Source: Tsuneonella aeria (GTDB taxonomy: Bacteria; Pseudomonadota; Alphaproteobacteria; Sphingomonadales; Sphingomonadaceae). Taken from it: a DNA stretch of 64,000 nucleotides. A program made the position numbers and the translations under genes. How positions within the stretch are numbered: position 1 is the first letter of the stretch; every line of letters begins with the position of its first letter. A model generated the notes under the pieces. That model was not told the DNA's origin. It did not search any database and was given only the letters and a program-made list of their open reading frames with translations. Positions 40,009 through 48,401 of the stretch are shown one piece after another. The stretch spans positions 1,431,001 to 1,495,000 of the forward strand of contig NZ_WTZA01000001.1 in NCBI RefSeq assembly GCF_009827495.1. Reading direction: 5' to 3'.

Positions 40009-40052
40009 CGTTCCCATAACCGTTCCCCGATAATAGCGGGGTTTTATGGGAA
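40009..40052. repeat. Right-end arm-like repeat and palindrome of element 1
   Basis: CGTTCCCATAA (40009-40019) and TTATGGGAACG (40042-40052) form a perfect 11-bp inverted repeat enclosing CCCCG/CGGGG, a strong hairpin. The first 25 bases repeat the left-end block at 25666-25690 with one change. GTTCCC units lie 12 bases apart. Upstream of the integrase gene; likely integrase binding or promoter region. Confidence 0.65.
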
Positions 40053-40161
40053 CGCAACGGAACACATGCGGACGGTCAAAACGCCGAAATGGCGTAAAAT
40101 CCTACGTGCTGCAGGGGTTTCTAGGACAAATCCGAATACATCCGGCAGGTAGTAAGGCGGA

Positions 40162-40177
40162 CTCCGTCTCCGCCACT
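40162..40177 (+). repeat. Attachment copy 2
   Basis: CTCCGTCTCCGCCACT, identical to 25610-25625 (tRNA-Ser 3' end, CCA and two more bases). Right end of element 1 and, on the tandem reading, left end of element 2. Confidence 0.85.
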
Positions 40178-40232
40178 CGCCCCAGGGTAAACTCCTCAAG
40201 TTGTGAAATAATTCAGTAATTACCCTGCTGGG

Positions 40233-40252
40233 GTTCCCACCGCCGTTCCCAC
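40233..40252 (+). repeat. Arm-like repeat pair, left copy
   Basis: GTTCCCAC-CGCC-GTTCCCAC, two octamers with a 12-bp period, 56 bases inside attachment copy 2. Same heptamer core as the element 1 ends. Confidence 0.55.
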
Positions 40253-40339
40253 TGCACGATGTGGTTGTCGGCGATCAATGGTGAACGGGACAGGACAAGA
40301 GGGGCGGCGGAGGCAATGCAGAGATGCGCTCTTCCGCCT

Positions 40340-40378
40340 GATTAGGTCCGCACCCTAATGGATTAGGTCGGCCTAATC
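40340..40378. promoter_or_regulatory. Tandem ATTAGG...CCTAAT palindromes
   Basis: Two adjacent inverted repeats share the same arms: ATTAGG (40341-40346) / CCTAAT (40354-40359), and GATTAGG (40361-40367) / CCTAATC (40372-40378). The ATTAGG half-sites start 21 bp apart, two helix turns. This is the layout of a cooperative operator, but no gene is recognisable next to it. Confidence 0.4.
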
Positions 40379-40674
40379 GCCTGCGGGCGACGTCGCGAGA
40401 GGCGGAACCGGGCAACTCCGCGGAATCTGGCATTTTGCCATGCCTTTGGCTGACCCAATCCAACCTAATTACCCTCCTCTCTCGCTCGCTCTTTCCGCAG
40501 GAGAAAAGCAAAGAAAGCGCCCGCGACTCTGCGCCAGAACGCACTGCCAAAACTGACAATTCATTCTGCGCTGTAGATGGCGTTCTAGCGCGGACCGGTC
40601 AGCCAAATCGGTATCACTCTTTTCCTAGCCGAGTGAGTGCAGATCACCGGCTTCATGGCCGAGCCGGTCTGCTC

Positions 40675-40694
40675 GTGGGAACTGCCGTGGGAAC
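40675..40694 (-). repeat. Arm-like repeat pair, inverted copy
   Basis: GTGGGAAC-TGCC-GTGGGAAC, the reverse complement of the pair at 40233-40252 with 18 of 20 bases kept. The two enclose about 420 bp. Confidence 0.55.
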
Positions 40695-41162
40695 CAGCTT
40701 GGGCCGTGAGTTCGCGACCCAGAGAAAACTGCCATGAATCACGCCACGGAGGCGGATCGAACCTCAGCCGAACCATTTCTGTGAGAGCTCCTGAGAAGCA
40801 AGGGTGCTGAGAGCCAGGTCCCTCTCGGTGGATCTGCCCTTCTACACCCCCCCCACGGGGTACACGTGGCGCAGGGAGGGGGGGCGTCTTCCCTGAACGG
40901 TTCCATGCAGGTGATCTAAGGCTAGATATCCCAGGATGAGAGCACCCGACGACCCACCGCTCTGCCCAAACCAAAGCTGCACTTCCGCTTTGCGCCTTCA
41001 TTCCGGACGTTAAGCGTCGCCGCAGAACAGCCCGGAAGCTGCCTTCTGCGTGAGCCGGTCAGCGACAAATTTCACCCTTAGTGGGTGCCCCGATGCTTAG
41101 CGCAGACGAGTGGTCACTTGGCCGCTCACGGGGCATCCTTAAATGGGAGCAGTCGTATTAAC

Positions 41163-42197
41163 TCAATGATGCAGCCCTAGGCTCGCTATGACATCCGCCC
41201 AAGACACCAGCTTGAAGTTTTGCGCCGCTGGTGCGTTGACCCCGTCCTGCACTACCAGCAGCCCCGTTGGATAGTCCGGTCCGAAATCCCCGAGCACGAG
41301 GGCGATGCCATCGGTTTCCTCGGTGCTGCCGACCACGCCGCGGCCGACGCGGAAGCGGCCCGCCGGACGCAACGACGGCAATTCGTACAACACGTAAGCA
41401 TTGTCACCCTGGCTGGAGGCGACCAGCCACCCGCCGTCGGCGCCGCTTTCCGCCAGTGCCAACCCTTCGACATCCGCGACCAGATGCCGGCCGTCGGCGG
41501 GCGCGACGAGCGTGGCCGTCTCGCTGCCACCCGGCCCGACCTCGAAGCGCCAGATGCCGACGTCTTCTTCGCCCACGTAAAGCAGCCCGCTGCGCTGATC
41601 GACCACGCAACCCTCCGGCTGGGTGGCGAGCTTGAGCGAGCGCACTGTCGTGCCGCTCACCGCGCCGCCGCTCACCTCCAGGCGAACCTGTTCGATCCGC
41701 CCGGTCTTGAGCACCGAAAAGGCGAACAACTCGTCGCCGAGCTGGGCGAGACACACCCCATAGGCTTCGCCGGCCCCGCCGCTCACCTCGCCCAGCGCCA
41801 CCAGCTGCCCGCCAGTTGTGTCGAGGCGGTAGAGACGCAACCTGGCGCCGGCGAGGTCATTTCGGTCGCTGGCAGCGACCAGCACGGTGCCATCAGCCAA
41901 GGTCGTCAGGTCAACGTTGTTCAACCGGCCGGCAGGCTCAAACGAACGCACCTTTCCGTCGAGGCCATAGACGTACAAGCCGGCCTTCTTGTCGGTCGCG
42001 ACAATCAGGCTGGCGGCGGGGTCGGCGGCGTTGCGCCAGATCGCGGGATCGTCCGCCGCATCGGCGGCGACCGTGCCGACCGGCGTGGTTTCCCCGCGGG
42101 CGGTAACGGTGACGGCCGGCAGCGAGTTCGGCACCGGCGCGGTGGTGGTGCAGCCCGCGGTCGCCGCGAGCAGCGCGAGAGTAAAAACCCGGCGCAT
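41163..42197 (-). CDS. Beta-propeller phytase (3-phytase family)
   Basis: 344 residues. Signal with lipobox-like end (MRRVFTLALLAATAGC), so probably a lipoprotein. Propeller motifs of the family: DAADDPAIW, GLYVYGLDGKVRSF, GRLNNVDLTTL, CVVDQRSGLLYVGEEDVGIWRFEV, DVEGLALAE, SQGDNAYVLYEL, STEETDGIAL; the acidic residues are the Ca2+/phosphate ligands. It releases phosphate from phytate outside the inner membrane. The ATG overlaps the receptor stop (TGATG), so the two proteins are made together. Confidence 0.9.
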   Translation of the reverse strand: MRRVFTLALLAATAGCTTTAPVPNSLPAVTVTARGETTPVGTVAADAADDPAIWRNAADPAASLIVATDKKAGLYVYGLDGKVRSFEPAGRLNNVDLTTLADGTVLVAASDRNDLAGARLRLYRLDTTGGQLVALGEVSGGAGEAYGVCLAQLGDELFAFSVLKTGRIEQVRLEVSGGAVSGTTVRSLKLATQPEGCVVDQRSGLLYVGEEDVGIWRFEVGPGGSETATLVAPADGRHLVADVEGLALAESGADGGWLVASSQGDNAYVLYELPSLRPAGRFRVGRGVVGSTEETDGIALVLGDFGPDYPTGLLVVQDGVNAPAAQNFKLVSWADVIASLGLHH

Positions 42198-44533
42198 CAG
42201 AAGGCGTACCTTGCGACGACCTGGAACACCGGTCCGGCGCGCTCACTCTCGAGCTCGTACTCGTCGAAGTCGCGGTCGATCTGGTCTGCGATGGTGGTGA
42301 ACTTGTTGAACGTTTCAGCCTTCGCGCTGTCCAGTAGGTTCGATCCCACCGCGCGGATGGTGAAGCTGTCACCGATGCGCTTTTCGACGAACACCTCCAG
42401 GTCCGCGCCGTACGTGGTGCGCACTTCCTCGCCTACCAGACGGTCAACCGCCGCCCCCTGCTTGCGGTAGGTGGCGCCGAACGCCGCAGCCAGCGTACGC
42501 AGGTTCTGGATGAAGCCGAAGTTGTAGACGTATTTCGACTGGCCGTTGAACCGCCGCTCACCGAACTGGTCGGTGATGTTGCTATCCAGAAGCGACAGGT
42601 TGCCGAACACACCAGTGTCGCGCAGGCCGATGAAGCCAAGGTCGGACGACAGGTCGAATTCGATGCCGTACACCTCGCCGTTGCCCGCATTGCGCGGCTG
42701 GAGGACGAAGGTGCCAGCGCCTTCCGAGCCTTCCGCTCCGGTGTTGGCGATCTCGACCAGATCTTTCACGTCGCGGTAGAACAGGTTGACGCCAATTACA
42801 CCAGTGCGGCCAATGCGGTGCTCGTACCCCAGGTCCGCGCCCCACGCAGTCTCGGGCCTGAGCAGCGGGTTGCCGAGCAGGTCGTTGTCGCCAAGCTCCG
42901 CCTCTAGCAGCGCGGGCGAGATATAGTCGAACCGTGGGCGGCGCATGGTCCGCGCGACCGAGCCGGTCACCCGGCCAGCGCCGACCTGGTACTTGAACGA
43001 GGCGGAGGGCAGCAGCGCATCGTAATCGGTGCGCGAACTGCCGAGCCCGGCGCCGACCGTCTGGTCGTCGATACGAACCTCGGTGTTTTCCCACCGCACG
43101 CCCGCTTCGAAGCGGAGCGGCCCGCTGTCGCCTTCGACCAGCGCGTAAACGTCGCGGCGATCTTCGTCGATCGTGTTGAGGCCGCCGGCGGCGGGCTGGA
43201 GCGCGGGGAAGTTGTCCGGCGCGAATTCGCCCGGATCGCGGCTGAACTGGTCGTAGCCGCTACGGTCCGCGGCGGTGAGGTTGAAGCGGCTGCGGATCGT
43301 CTGAATATTGGTCGCCCGATCCTTATTCTGCGCAAAGGCGCCGATCGCGAAGTCGACTCCGCTGCCGAGTCCGAACACGTGCTCCAGCTTGGCGAACACT
43401 TCGTCGTCGCGGGTCGTGCGGGTGGTCAGGTCGCCGGTGAAGCGCGGAGCGGAGCGGTCGAAATCGACCTCGTATTCGAATTCGTCCTGCGCATCGTCGA
43501 ACCGGGCGAAGCCGACCCGCAGCTTGGTCTCGCCCAGCGCCCAGCGGTGGTCGAGCTCAGCGCCCAGAGACCAGCTTTCCTGGTCAATCGAATTGACGTT
43601 GGCGTTGTCGGTCAACAGATTGCCCGGGGTGCTGGTGCGCACCGGACCGGTGATCGCGGTCGGATCGTCATACTCGAAGGACCGTTCGCTCTCGGTACGG
43701 TCGGTCCGGACGTACGAGCCGGAAATCTCGAAATCGGTCGTTGCCCCCTCGATGCCCCAGGCGACGTTGCCCGAGTAATCGGTGCCGTTGCGGATGTCGG
43801 TCTGGTCTTCGCGGTTGTCGAATTCGTTCGTCGCAAAGTCGGGATCGTTCTCGGGCGAGTCGCCGAACCGCAGGCTGCTCTTCTTCTTGGGGTTATAGCG
43901 GCCTTGCACGTTGGCGCCGAGCAGCACTCGTCCAGGCCCCAGCGCGCCGCCATAATAGAAGCCGCTGCTCGGCTTGACCTTGCCGTCGTCGAACAACAGC
44001 GCGCCGCCCCGGACGTAGCCGCCATCGAGGGTGTAGCCATCACGCAGCACGATGTTGAGCGTGCCCGCGACCGCATCGCCCGAACGGCGAGCGGAGGACG
44101 ACCTGACAATCTCCACCTGCTTGATCAGTTCGGCTGGAATGCGGTCGAGGAAGAACGAGCGATCCGCCTGGCCGCCGGGGACCTTCTCACCATTGATCAG
44201 GATCTGCGTGTATCCGGGATCCAGCCCGCGTAACCGCGCGCCGTCGCTTTCGATCACGTCCGACAGGAAAGTGACCGATGGCACGCGCTTCAGGGCATCG
44301 CCCGCGGTCAGCGGTTCGAACCGCTGGAAGTATTCCTCGTCATACACCAGCACCGGCTCGGCCGCCTCGCTGCGATTGCGGAAGCCGATATCAGCCTGGA
44401 CGACGATCTCCTGGCTGGTCTTGATATCGCGGTCGGGCCTTTCGGCTACGCTGTCGGGGTTGTCGGCGGTCTGGGCGAAAGCGGGCGTGACGGCGAGCGC
44501 AAGCATGCTTGCGCCGCAAAACAAACGAATCAT
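42197..44533 (-). CDS. TonB-dependent receptor coupled to phytase
   Basis: 778 residues. Signal peptide (MIRLFCGASMLALAVTPAFAQ). The plug domain has DALKRVPSVTFLSDVIESDGARLRGLDPGYTQILINGEKVPGG and VEIVRSSSARRSGDAVAGTLNIVLRDG. A long barrel follows, ending PVFQVVARYAF with a terminal Phe. It lies directly upstream of the phytase with overlapping stop/start and behind a Pho box, so the natural guess is uptake of phytate or inositol phosphates across the outer membrane. Confidence 0.92.
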   Translation of the reverse strand: MIRLFCGASMLALAVTPAFAQTADNPDSVAERPDRDIKTSQEIVVQADIGFRNRSEAAEPVLVYDEEYFQRFEPLTAGDALKRVPSVTFLSDVIESDGARLRGLDPGYTQILINGEKVPGGQADRSFFLDRIPAELIKQVEIVRSSSARRSGDAVAGTLNIVLRDGYTLDGGYVRGGALLFDDGKVKPSSGFYYGGALGPGRVLLGANVQGRYNPKKKSSLRFGDSPENDPDFATNEFDNREDQTDIRNGTDYSGNVAWGIEGATTDFEISGSYVRTDRTESERSFEYDDPTAITGPVRTSTPGNLLTDNANVNSIDQESWSLGAELDHRWALGETKLRVGFARFDDAQDEFEYEVDFDRSAPRFTGDLTTRTTRDDEVFAKLEHVFGLGSGVDFAIGAFAQNKDRATNIQTIRSRFNLTAADRSGYDQFSRDPGEFAPDNFPALQPAAGGLNTIDEDRRDVYALVEGDSGPLRFEAGVRWENTEVRIDDQTVGAGLGSSRTDYDALLPSASFKYQVGAGRVTGSVARTMRRPRFDYISPALLEAELGDNDLLGNPLLRPETAWGADLGYEHRIGRTGVIGVNLFYRDVKDLVEIANTGAEGSEGAGTFVLQPRNAGNGEVYGIEFDLSSDLGFIGLRDTGVFGNLSLLDSNITDQFGERRFNGQSKYVYNFGFIQNLRTLAAAFGATYRKQGAAVDRLVGEEVRTTYGADLEVFVEKRIGDSFTIRAVGSNLLDSAKAETFNKFTTIADQIDRDFDEYELESERAGPVFQVVARYAF

Positions 44534-44607
44534 AAATTCTCGAGCCCCTCGGTCGGTGAACTGAGCCGGCCGCTAGGGTTGCAATGTTACGGGATCGCGG
44601 ACTCTGC

Positions 44608-44625
44608 ATGACAGACGCGTGACAG
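44608..44625 (-). promoter_or_regulatory. Pho box upstream of the TonB receptor-phytase operon
   Basis: On the minus strand: CTGTCAC-GCGT-CTGTCAT. Two 7-base half-sites with the 4-base spacer of the classical PhoB box; 13 of 14 half-site bases match CTGTCAT repeated. It lies 75 bases before the receptor ATG, with TAACAT 18 bases downstream as a possible -10. PhoB control under phosphate starvation is therefore likely; phoB/phoR are not in the window. Confidence 0.8.
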
Positions 44626-44650
44626 GCGCTTTCCGCCGGCTTCCACGCGG

Positions 44651-46168
44651 TCAGGCGCCCAGCGCGCCTTCCGGCGTTTCGCTGACCGCGACGACCGGTT
44701 TCAGGCCGATCCATTCGGCCAGCTGCTTCAGGTCGCCCTTGACTTGCTCCGACAACAGTTGCGCGCGCGACGGGTGAAGCCACAGGCGCAGCACGCGATC
44801 GCTGCGGATCAGCCGGCTGGTGATCAGCGACACCCGCGAGCCCGATCCCAGGCGCTTGCACAGGCGGAAGGCCATGCCCCAGGTGACCGCTTCGCGCAGC
44901 GCCCCGGCGTCAGCGAGCCGCGCCAACTCGGGCCGGTCGATCGGTTGCTTGCCACCAGCGGCGAGCAGCGTGGCGGCGATCCGCGCGCGGCCAGCCGCGT
45001 CAAGGCCGACCCAGCGCTTTTCCATCGCCCAGTCGTAAGCCTGCCGCGCCCGCAGGTTGGGCTCGATGTGACCCATCGCCAGCGCCAGCAGGATCGCGGC
45101 GAAGCGCAACCGCTCCGCGGCGGGGTCGTTGCCCGGCACCGCGTCGGCGGTCCACGCTGCAATGATCGCGGCCAGCGCCGGCGCGCCGCCGCGCGTCTCG
45201 GTGAAATGCGCCACCGCGGCGATCAGCGGGTCCTGCCGGCGTAGTTCGTGGTCGAGCCGCTGGAACAGCAACCCCTCGCGCAGGCCCCAAGAAGAAAATA
45301 CCAGGCTGTCGCGCTGCAATTCTCCCAGCATCAGCCGCAGCAAGGCCGCCGCATCCGGCAGCGCGCCGGCGCGGGTGGCTGATATGCCCGGCAGCGCGGC
45401 CAGCCGCTCAGGGTCCATCCGCTCGACCCGGCCGGCGAGCGCTTCGGCCTCGGCGCGCGTCAGAACGAAACCATGCGGATCGCTTAGCGGGTATTTGCCA
45501 TCGCGCATCGCCAGCACTGCCAGCGCGCGCCACGTACCGCCGACCATGTACATGGGTCCTGGATCGGCAGCCTCCCAGCCGACCCTACCGATCGCGGCGC
45601 TCACCTCCTTGTCGAACGATCGCGCTCCCCTGGCCCGCAAGGCGGGCAGCCGCAGCGTGCCGAACGGCAGGCTGACGCCATCGTGGCAGTCGCCATCGCC
45701 GATCGTCACCAGTTCCAAGCTGCCCCCGCCCAGGTCGGCCACGGTTCCGCGGGCACCGGGAAATGCGCCGATCACCCCGAAGGCGGAGGCGCGCGCTTCC
45801 TCGTCGCCCGCCAGGAGCCGGGGCGCCAAGCCGAGAGCGCGCACCTGAGCGAGGAACTCCTCGCCGTTGCTTGAATCGCGCACGGCGGCGGTCGCCACCG
45901 TCTGCACGTCAGCGATCGCGAAATCCTCGATGATGGTGGCATAGCGGGCGAGCGCGCGGAGCGCGCTGTCCATCGCCTTGTCGGCCATCTTGCCGGTGAG
46001 TGCCAGGTCCCGCCCTAGCTTGGCGCTGTCTCGTTCGTTGAACCACACCCGCGGAGCGCGCGTAGGGCCGGCGTAGATCACCAGCCGGACGGTGTTCGAC
46101 CCGATGTCGATGACCGCGCGATCAGGTCCCGCGCCTTGCTCGAAACTCGCCGGCCGCCCGCGCGTCAC
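44651..46168 (-). CDS. ppx: Ppx/GppA-family exopolyphosphatase
   Basis: 505 residues from a GTG that overlaps the ppk stop (GTGA). ASKHA-type phosphate-binding motifs: AVIDIGSNTVRLVIY, ATAAVRDSSNGEEFL, GTVADLGGGSLELVTIGDG, LPFGTLRL, MYMVGGTWRALA. The C-terminal HD-like helical region and extra tail (RLIRSDRVLRLWLHPSRAQLL) follow. It degrades polyphosphate (or pppGpp) in the cytoplasm. Translationally coupled to ppk, which makes the polymer. Confidence 0.92.
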   Translation of the reverse strand: MTRGRPASFEQGAGPDRAVIDIGSNTVRLVIYAGPTRAPRVWFNERDSAKLGRDLALTGKMADKAMDSALRALARYATIIEDFAIADVQTVATAAVRDSSNGEEFLAQVRALGLAPRLLAGDEEARASAFGVIGAFPGARGTVADLGGGSLELVTIGDGDCHDGVSLPFGTLRLPALRARGARSFDKEVSAAIGRVGWEAADPGPMYMVGGTWRALAVLAMRDGKYPLSDPHGFVLTRAEAEALAGRVERMDPERLAALPGISATRAGALPDAAALLRLMLGELQRDSLVFSSWGLREGLLFQRLDHELRRQDPLIAAVAHFTETRGGAPALAAIIAAWTADAVPGNDPAAERLRFAAILLALAMGHIEPNLRARQAYDWAMEKRWVGLDAAGRARIAATLLAAGGKQPIDRPELARLADAGALREAVTWGMAFRLCKRLGSGSRVSLITSRLIRSDRVLRLWLHPSRAQLLSEQVKGDLKQLAEWIGLKPVVAVSETPEGALGA

Positions 46169-48315
46169 ACGGCGCCCCGGCGGAGCTTCAGCTTGGGCAC
46201 GCGGCTATCAGCCAGCGCGCCGCCCCGGCCGGACAGCGAAGGGTTGGTCATGAAGTACTCATGTAAGTTGAAGCCATCGCCGCTTGCTTCCACCCGCTCA
46301 TACGTGCCGTCGCTGCCGTCGAGCAGCCAGCTTTGCTCGGTATCGATCAGGTTGGCCAGCAACACTTGTTCCAGCACCTGGCTGTGCACGGTCGGGTTAA
46401 GGATCGGCACCAGCACCTCTACGCGGCGTTTGAGGTTCCGGCTCATCGCATCGGCGCTTGAAATGAACACTTGAGCATGCTCGCTGGGCAGCGTGTGGCC
46501 ATTGCCGAACGCCCAGATTCGGCTGTGCTCCAAAAAGCGGCCGATGATCGATTTCACCGCAATGTTATCCGACAGGCCGTCCACCGACGGGCGCAGGCAG
46601 CAGATGCCGCGCACGACCAGCACCACCTTCACGCCAGCCTGCCCGGCGGCGTACAGTCGGTCGATGATCCCTCTTTCGGTCAGCGCATTGAGCTTTGCCC
46701 AGATCGCCGCCGGGCGCCCGGCGGCCGCATGCTCCGCCTCGCGATCGATCAGGCCGTAGAGCCGATCGCGCAAGGTCAGCGGGGAGATCGCCAGCAGCTC
46801 GGTTTCCTGCGGCTCGACATACCCGGTGACGAAGTTGAACACTTTGGCGGCGTCGCGACCGAGTGAAGGATCGGCAGTGAAGAAGCTGAGGTCGGTGTAC
46901 ACCCGCGCGGTCTGCGGATGGTAGTTGCCGGTACCGAAATGGCAGTATGTTCGGTACGCATTGTCTTCCCGCCGGACAACCATCGAGATCTTGGCGTGGG
47001 TCTTCCATTCGACGAAGCCGTAGATAACCTGAACGCCCGCTCGCTCCAGTTCGCTCGCCCACTTGAGGTTCTGCTCCTCGTCGAAGCGCGCCTTCAGCTC
47101 GACCACGGCGGTGACCGACTTTCCGGCTTCCGCGGCCGAGATCAGCGCGGCGACCACCGGCGACTGGTTCCCAGCGCGGTACAACGTCTGCTTGATCGAT
47201 ACGACGTGCGGATCGGCGGCCGCCTGCAAGAGGAAATCGACCACCACTTCGAAGCTTTCGTAGGGATGGTGGATGACGATGTCCTTTTCTCGGATTGCCG
47301 CGAAGCAATCACCGTCGTGCTCCAGGATCCGCTCGGGATATCGCGGCGCATAGGGCGCGAACTTGAGGTCGGGGCGGTCTTCGGCGACCACCTCGAGTAG
47401 CCCGTTGATGCCGATCAATCCGGCATTGCGGTTGATCGTTGGCTGGTCGACTGCGAGTTGGTCGATCAGCAGCTGCTCGGCGACAGGGTCGAAGCCCTGG
47501 TCGATTTCCAGCAGGACAACCCGCCCGCGACGTCGGCGCTGGATCGCGGAGCGGAAATATCGAACCAGGTCTTCGGCCTCTTCCTCAAGCTCGATATCGC
47601 TATCGCGCAACACGCGAAATGTGCCGTGTCCGTCTATCCGAAATCCTGGAAACAGCAGCGATGCATAGCGCGAGATCACCTGCTCGACCGCGATGTAGCT
47701 CGGACGCTCTCCTGGCACGCGCACGAGCCGCGGGATGGCGTTCGGGATCAACACCATCTCCACCAAGGTGCTGCCGTCGTCGATCCTGGTCAGCGTGAAC
47801 AGGGTGCCGATGCCCTGGTTGGCGACGAACGGGAACGGGTGCGCCGGGTCGATCGCCTGCGGGGTGATAACCGGCACGAGATGATCGAGGAAGTACTGCC
47901 GCAGCCAGTCCTCGGCGGCCGGGTCGATGGCGTCCGCCATCGCCAGGTGGATGCCGCAGTCCGCCAGCAGCGGAACTAGATCCTGCAGGATCGCCTGCTG
48001 GCTCTGTTCCAGTTCGCGCACTTTGGCGTGTATCGCGGTCAGCTGCTGGCTGGGGGTCAAGCCGTCGATCGACAGCTTGGGCACTTGGCCGCGGACTTGC
48101 GCCGCCAAGCCCGCCACCCGGATCATCATGAACTCATCGAGATTGCTGCCGGAAATCGACAGGAAGCGGAGTCGCTCGAGCGGCGGATAGGCCGCGTTGC
48201 TGGCTTCCGCCAAAACACGTTCGTTGAATGACAGCCAGCTGATTTCGCGGTTGAAGTATCGCGTCCGCGCCTCACCGATGGAGGTGGGCTGGCTACCCGT
48301 GCTGTTCAAATTCAT
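46165..48315 (-). CDS. ppk1: Polyphosphate kinase PPK1
   Basis: 716 residues from the ATG at 48315 (MNLNSTGSQPTSIGEARTRYFNREISWLSFNERVLAEA). An earlier GTG or similar start would give a poorly conserved extension. PPK1 motifs: LRFLSISGSNLDEFMMIRVAGL, phosphohistidine H440 in WKTHAKISMVVRRE, CHFGTGNYHPQTARVYTDLSFFTAD, and H597 in IIGRFLEHSRIWAFG. It builds polyphosphate reversibly from ATP. A weak Pho-box-like site lies upstream at 48366-48383. It is followed by ppx with a four-base overlap. Confidence 0.96.
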   Translation of the reverse strand: MNLNSTGSQPTSIGEARTRYFNREISWLSFNERVLAEASNAAYPPLERLRFLSISGSNLDEFMMIRVAGLAAQVRGQVPKLSIDGLTPSQQLTAIHAKVRELEQSQQAILQDLVPLLADCGIHLAMADAIDPAAEDWLRQYFLDHLVPVITPQAIDPAHPFPFVANQGIGTLFTLTRIDDGSTLVEMVLIPNAIPRLVRVPGERPSYIAVEQVISRYASLLFPGFRIDGHGTFRVLRDSDIELEEEAEDLVRYFRSAIQRRRRGRVVLLEIDQGFDPVAEQLLIDQLAVDQPTINRNAGLIGINGLLEVVAEDRPDLKFAPYAPRYPERILEHDGDCFAAIREKDIVIHHPYESFEVVVDFLLQAAADPHVVSIKQTLYRAGNQSPVVAALISAAEAGKSVTAVVELKARFDEEQNLKWASELERAGVQVIYGFVEWKTHAKISMVVRREDNAYRTYCHFGTGNYHPQTARVYTDLSFFTADPSLGRDAAKVFNFVTGYVEPQETELLAISPLTLRDRLYGLIDREAEHAAAGRPAAIWAKLNALTERGIIDRLYAAGQAGVKVVLVVRGICCLRPSVDGLSDNIAVKSIIGRFLEHSRIWAFGNGHTLPSEHAQVFISSADAMSRNLKRRVEVLVPILNPTVHSQVLEQVLLANLIDTEQSWLLDGSDGTYERVEASGDGFNLHEYFMTNPSLSGRGGALADSRVPKLKLRRGAV

Positions 48316-48365
48316 GACGCCCCAATGGCCCGGCCGGCTTACCGGAAGACGCGTGCGGGAATCAG

Positions 48366-48383
48366 ATGTCAGTTTCGCGACAA
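48366..48383 (-). promoter_or_regulatory. Weak Pho-box-like site upstream of ppk
   Basis: Minus strand TTGTCGC-GAAA-CTGACAT: the right spacing, one half-site close to CTGTCAT (6 of 7), the other poor (4 of 7). It lies 51 bases before the ppk ATG. May be chance. Confidence 0.3.
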
Positions 48384-48401
48384 CGAGGTGGAAATCGCCG
48401 C

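Larger units (their letters stand above)
25624..40177. mobile_element. Integrative element 1 at tRNA-Ser(GCT), about 14.5 kb
   Basis: Bounded by the tRNA 3' end and its 16-bp copy at 40162-40177. It carries a P4-type tyrosine integrase next to the distal end, matching arm-like repeats near both ends, an AlpA-like regulator, a primase and a RepA-like ATPase. It has no capsid, tail, conjugation or relaxase gene. Cargo from 32.8 to 38.5 kb is on the plus strand and visibly AT-richer. Best described as an integrative, possibly satellite-like, genomic island that would need help to transfer. Confidence 0.85.
40178..41162. other. Gene-free stretch with clustered repeats
   Basis: I see no convincing gene in these 985 bases; the open frames are short and lack domains. 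It contains inverted GTTCCCAC-type pairs at 40233-40252 and 40675-40694, a double ATTAGG palindrome at 40340-40378, and an 8-bp inverted repeat CAGGGTAA/TTACCCTG (40183-40227). A C-rich/G-rich hairpin-prone tract lies near 40850-40885. It reads as the decayed end of an element. Confidence 0.6.

Noticed and set aside
40585-41001. A 138-codon minus-strand frame in the gene-free stretch
   Set aside because: Low-complexity composition, no ribosome site and no family; it overlaps the repeat pair at 40675.
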